From Rickettsiales bacterium (lineage in GTDB: Bacteria; Pseudomonadota; Alphaproteobacteria; Rickettsiales; CANDYO01): a stretch of DNA of 17,622 bases. Of the stretch, positions 15,307 to 17,622 are shown one piece after another; position 1 is the stretch's first letter; each line of letters starts with the position of its first letter. The notes beneath the pieces are model-generated. The model was not told the DNA's origin. It saw only the letters and a program-made list of their open reading frames with translations, and ran no database searches. The stretch is taken from assembly GCA_947424995.1 (NCBI GenBank), contig CANDYO010000024.1, positions 1-17,622 of the forward strand. Reading direction: 5' to 3'. The position numbers and the translations under genes were made by a program.

Positions 15307-16455
15307 TTAAGGACGATATTCCACTTTTCTAAAGTTTCTATCATGAATCTCTATAATCGACATATTATATAAACTCTGCCCATGTTCATTAAAGGTAATA
15401 TCTGAATTCTTGCCAAATTTATAATTCTCAATAATACTTTGTTTATTTAAAGGCATCTTATTTTTATGCATGTTAGCTATAATCATAAAACCATTATAAG
15501 TAATAAAATCAATATTATTAGGCTCAACAGCAAAATGCCTCATGAATTCATCTTTAAAATTATCATAAGCCAAATTCTTCTTTAGCAATATCGCTCCTTC
15601 AAAACTAGGATATTGCAAAACCGAAGGATTATCCCAAGTTTGACCACCAATTAAAGTAATCTTTAATTTAGCTTTTACTAAAGCGTGATTTAGCTTAGCT
15701 AAATTACTCCCCCCCTGTGGCATAAAAATAGCCTTTTTGTCGTTGGTTTTATTACTCGCTATCAGCTTCATTAATCCATCTAGTACTTGATCTATATTTT
15801 CTTGATTATACCAAGCTACATTATCCACTGTATTATCTTTATCAGCAATAACTTCTGCAACCGCTCTTTCGATTAATTGACCATATTTATTACTTGGCAG
15901 CAGGAGATAAAAATCGTTAACACCCTGGCTTACTGCATAACGCACTAATGTGTCAGCCTGACTTTCTGGAGAAACGCCCAACATTATCAATGAATCACCT
16001 TTGATGCTAGAATCATTAGACAAGCTTAGAATAGTAATATCCTTATCTTTAAGTAATGGCTCTAATTTTGCAGTTTCCGTTCCATATAACGGACCTAATA
16101 TTATTTCAACTTTTTGCTCGATAATTTTGGTTAATAATATATCAGGAGCTTGATTAACTAACTCTGAATCGAGTAAAATTAAATTAAGTTCAGGATCATT
16201 GGCTTCAGCAATAGCTAACTGTGCAGATTGAACTAAAGATGCACCAATATGTTCTTTTTGCTTGCCAAGCGGAACAAGTAAGGCAATATTAAGTTTGTTA
16301 TCAATTTTAGCTGAATCAATTTGCTCAACTGGTTTACTAGTTATGGTTTCATCAGAAATCACCCCTCTAGTAGTTACTTGATCGTTAGCACATGATGAAA
16401 GTAGAAATAAAACTATCGTAGACAAGAAATAACGAGACATAAGCTTAAACTTCAT
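15307..16455 (-). CDS. LpoA/LppC-like lipoprotein (penicillin-binding protein activator family)
   Basis: About 382 residues from the ATG at 16455. The N-terminus is a lipoprotein signal (FLSTIVLFLLSSC) with lipobox LSSC at the end, so the mature protein is lipid-anchored in the cell envelope. The remainder is a type I periplasmic-binding-protein fold, beginning KLNIALLVPLGKQKEHIGAS and containing EIILGPLYGTETAKLEPLL and DFYLLLPSNKYGQLI. In E. coli, LpoA activates PBP1a and its gene diverges from rsmI, exactly the arrangement seen here. The frame is open upstream to a TTG at 16494, but that start lies within a palindromic element, and the ATG at 16455 (or 16440) gives a proper signal peptide. 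The alternative reading is a branched-chain amino-acid binding protein, less likely because no ABC genes adjoin it. It is followed immediately by dapF. Confidence 0.83.
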   Translation of the reverse strand: MKFKLMSRYFLSTIVLFLLSSCANDQVTTRGVISDETITSKPVEQIDSAKIDNKLNIALLVPLGKQKEHIGASLVQSAQLAIAEANDPELNLILLDSELVNQAPDILLTKIIEQKVEIILGPLYGTETAKLEPLLKDKDITILSLSNDSSIKGDSLIMLGVSPESQADTLVRYAVSQGVNDFYLLLPSNKYGQLIERAVAEVIADKDNTVDNVAWYNQENIDQVLDGLMKLIASNKTNDKKAIFMPQGGSNLAKLNHALVKAKLKITLIGGQTWDNPSVLQYPSFEGAILLKKNLAYDNFKDEFMRHFAVEPNNIDFITYNGFMIIANMHKNKMPLNKQSIIENYKFGKNSDITFNEHGQSLYNMSIIEIHDRNFRKVEYRP

Positions 16456-16478
16456 AAAATTGATATAACCCAGTTTTC

Positions 16479-16585
16479 GCGTCATCCCTGGCAAAAGCGC
16501 TTTTAAAGGCGCTTTAGACCGGGGATCTCATGAGTTTTTTTTAAGATCCCCGATCGAAGGCTTACGCCTACGTCAGGGATGACGC
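16479..16585. repeat. Palindromic element, group B copy 3, between the LpoA-like gene and rsmI
   Basis: 107 bp with a perfect 12-bp terminal inverted repeat, gcgtcatccctg (16479-16490) and cagggatgacgc (16574-16585). Internal hairpins are aagcgc-tttta-aaggcgctt (about 16495-16516), ggggatct...agatcccc (about 16520-16551) and taggcg-type pairing near the right end. It occupies most of the divergent intergenic region, leaving about 25 bp on either side for promoters. Confidence 0.88.
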
Positions 16586-16606
16586 AGAAATTGACATAAC
16601 CCTGAT

Positions 16607-16612
16607 TATAAT
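16607..16612 (+). promoter_or_regulatory. Possible -10 box of rsmI
   Basis: A consensus TATAAT overlaps the first possible rsmI ATG (16611). A TTGACA occurs at 16591-16596, but the spacing is only 10 bp, so they are not a normal pair. If this -10 is used, transcription would begin downstream of the first ATG and the protein would start at the second ATG (16632). Confidence 0.3.
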
Positions 16613-17474
16613 GGAAAAAATAAAAAAAAGAATGGGAAAATTATTTATTGTTGCAACTCCAATAGGAAATCTTGCTGATATAACTTTAAGAGCATTAGAA
16701 ACGCTAAAGAACGTCGATCTAATCTTATGTGAAGACTCTAGAATTACTAGTGTTTTGCTCCGTCATTATCTAATTGATAAACCACTACTTGTTTATAATG
16801 ATCATAGTAATGAAAATATAAGACAGAAAATTATCAGCAAACTTCAAGAGGGACAAAATCTAGCTTTAATCTCTGATGCTGGCACTCCCTTGATTTCTGA
16901 TCCAGGCTATAAATTAATTCAAGATTTAAAAAAACTTGAGATAGAAATTCAAACTATACCTGGCCCCTGCTCGATTATCGCTGCTTTAACTTTAGCAGGA
17001 CTTCCAACAGATCGTTTTATGTTTATTGGGTTCCTACCGCATAAAACAGCTGGCAAAGAAAAATTATTCATTGAGCTTAACGTCGTTGCAACTACTCTTA
17101 TTTGTTTTGAATCAGCTAATCGACTGCTCGATTCACTTGAACTAATGCATATTTATTTCAGCAATCGTAATATTGCGGTGGTTCGTGAAATAACTAAACT
17201 ATATGAAGAAGTAACTAGCGGCAGCGCTTTAGAGATTGTTCAATATTACCAAACTCATCCAGACAAACTGCGTGGGGAAATTGTATTGCTTATCGGCCCA
17301 CCGGAAGAAGATTCGGTTAATCCAGAAGAGGAAATAATCGCCATTTTAGAGAACTTGATGCAAAGCATGACACTGCGTGATGCCGTAGAAATAGTAGCTA
17401 GCCAATATCCAGTGGCTAAAAAGCAGGTCTATAAATTGGCACTGAGAGTTAGAGATGTAATTAATCGCTCTTAA
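16611..17474 (+). CDS. rsmI: 16S rRNA (cytidine-1402-2'-O)-methyltransferase RsmI
   Basis: SAM-dependent enzyme that 2'-O-methylates C1402 in the decoding centre of 16S rRNA. Of the tetrapyrrole-methylase fold, it carries the family's FIVATPIGNLADITLRAL, LCEDSRIT, LISDAGTPLISDPGY, PGPCSIIAALTLAGL, FIGFLPHK, REITKLYEEV and GEIVLLIGPP in the expected order. The length of 287 residues is normal. Two starts are possible: ATG 16611 and ATG 16632, the latter giving MGKLFIVATPIGN, a more typical N-terminus. A weak ribosome-binding sequence precedes both. It diverges from the LpoA-like gene, as in E. coli. Confidence 0.95.
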   Translation: MEKIKKRMGKLFIVATPIGNLADITLRALETLKNVDLILCEDSRITSVLLRHYLIDKPLLVYNDHSNENIRQKIISKLQEGQNLALISDAGTPLISDPGYKLIQDLKKLEIEIQTIPGPCSIIAALTLAGLPTDRFMFIGFLPHKTAGKEKLFIELNVVATTLICFESANRLLDSLELMHIYFSNRNIAVVREITKLYEEVTSGSALEIVQYYQTHPDKLRGEIVLLIGPPEEDSVNPEEEIIAILENLMQSMTLRDAVEIVASQYPVAKKQVYKLALRVRDVINRS

Positions 17475-17509
17475 ATTATTGTAATTAGTCTCTCCGTCAA
17501 AAATCAATT

Positions 17510-17622
17510 TTATAACAAAAAATTAGGTGGTAATTTTTTATAAATTCCACCTTTTTTATTTCTAAATGCGATTCTATCAAATTTTTCTTTAAATTTGTTT
17601 TGAAGTTGGTATTTATAGCCAA
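17510..17622 (-). CDS. Possible C-terminal end of an unknown gene, cut by the window
   Basis: On the minus strand the frame is open from the window edge for about 37 codons and ends KKLPPNFLL then TAA. The reading (FKEKFDRIAFRNKKGGIYKK...) is Lys-rich and has no family I recognise. An open stretch this short may be chance in AT-rich DNA, and the hairpin at 17525-17557 lies within it. Sequence beyond the window would decide. Confidence 0.3.
   Translation of the reverse strand, partial: GYKYQLQNKFKEKFDRIAFRNKKGGIYKKLPPNFLL
17525..17557 (+). terminator. Rho-independent terminator downstream of rsmI
   Basis: AGGTGG-TAATTT pairs with AAATT-CCACCT (17525-17552) around a T/A-rich loop, followed at once by a T run (17552-17557). 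It lies 50 bases after the rsmI stop codon, the right place for the end of that transcript. Confidence 0.7.

Noticed and set aside
16456..16494. N-terminal extension of the LpoA-like lipoprotein from a TTG codon
   Set aside because: The TTG lies inside a palindromic element, and adding these 13 residues would push the signal peptide away from the N-terminus. The ATG at 16455 gives a normal lipoprotein signal.
119..16585. CRISPR array or insertion-sequence ends as an explanation of the repeats
   Set aside because: The copies are scattered, not evenly spaced, carry no transposase, and are palindromes of about 100-150 bp. They fit RPE-like elements better.
16591..16612. TTGACA and TATAAT as a paired promoter for rsmI
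   Set aside because: The two hexamers are separated by only 10 bp, too close for a sigma-70 promoter; only the -10 box is kept as a weak candidate.

Overview
The window looks like chromosome from an obligate intracellular alphaproteobacterium of the order Rickettsiales, most likely Rickettsiaceae or a close relative. The evidence is a strongly AT-rich base composition, several 100-150 bp palindromic elements resembling Rickettsia palindromic elements (one inserted in frame inside a housekeeping gene), decaying pseudogenes, and a gene encoding a eukaryote-directed kinase/ankyrin protein. An intact dxs argues against Rickettsia proper, which as I understand it lacks the MEP isoprenoid pathway. 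The exact genus cannot be read from this sequence.

Layout. 1-340 holds a palindromic element and a short leader. 341-2629 (+) encodes a 762-residue protein with a PI3/PI4-kinase-like catalytic core followed by divergent ankyrin-type repeats, a plausible secreted effector related in concept to Rickettsia Risk1. It overlaps the 3' end of dxs (-, 2614-4500) by 16 bp. 4501-5296 carries the ruins of a minimal nucleotidyltransferase/HEPN (MNT-HEPN) gene pair. 5297-5965 (+) is a YhhQ/VUT-family queuosine-precursor transporter. 5966-6404 is gene-free and contains a cluster of palindromic elements. 6405-8625 (-) is a KefB/KefC-like cation:proton antiporter overlapping an exported SH3-domain protein. 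8726-10314 (+) is a pteridine-reductase-like (FolM/PTR1 type) dehydrogenase coupled to an alpha/beta hydrolase. 10371-11297 (+) is a PI-PLC-X-like phosphodiesterase. 11396-13072 (-) is an unrecognised, Cys- and Trp-free, coiled-coil-rich protein. 13151-16455 (-) is a tight run: LpoA/LppC-like lipoprotein, dapF and mtaB. rsmI (+, 16611-17474) diverges from it.

How the genes relate. dapF and the LpoA-like lipoprotein both serve peptidoglycan, and dxs supplies precursors for its lipid carrier. mtaB, rsmI and the queuosine-precursor transporter serve tRNA and rRNA modification. The likely host-facing genes are the kinase/ankyrin protein, the PLC-like protein and the 558-residue protein of unknown family. 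The kinase and PLC folds both belong to families acting on phosphoinositides, lipids mainly of the eukaryotic host, so this window may hold two phosphoinositide-targeting proteins about 8 kb apart.

The most distinctive structural feature is the palindromic repeats. At least five near-complete elements are present, in two sequence groups, mostly with three hairpins. One adds about 36 residues to DapF. I saw no tRNA, rRNA, CRISPR array or complete insertion sequence.
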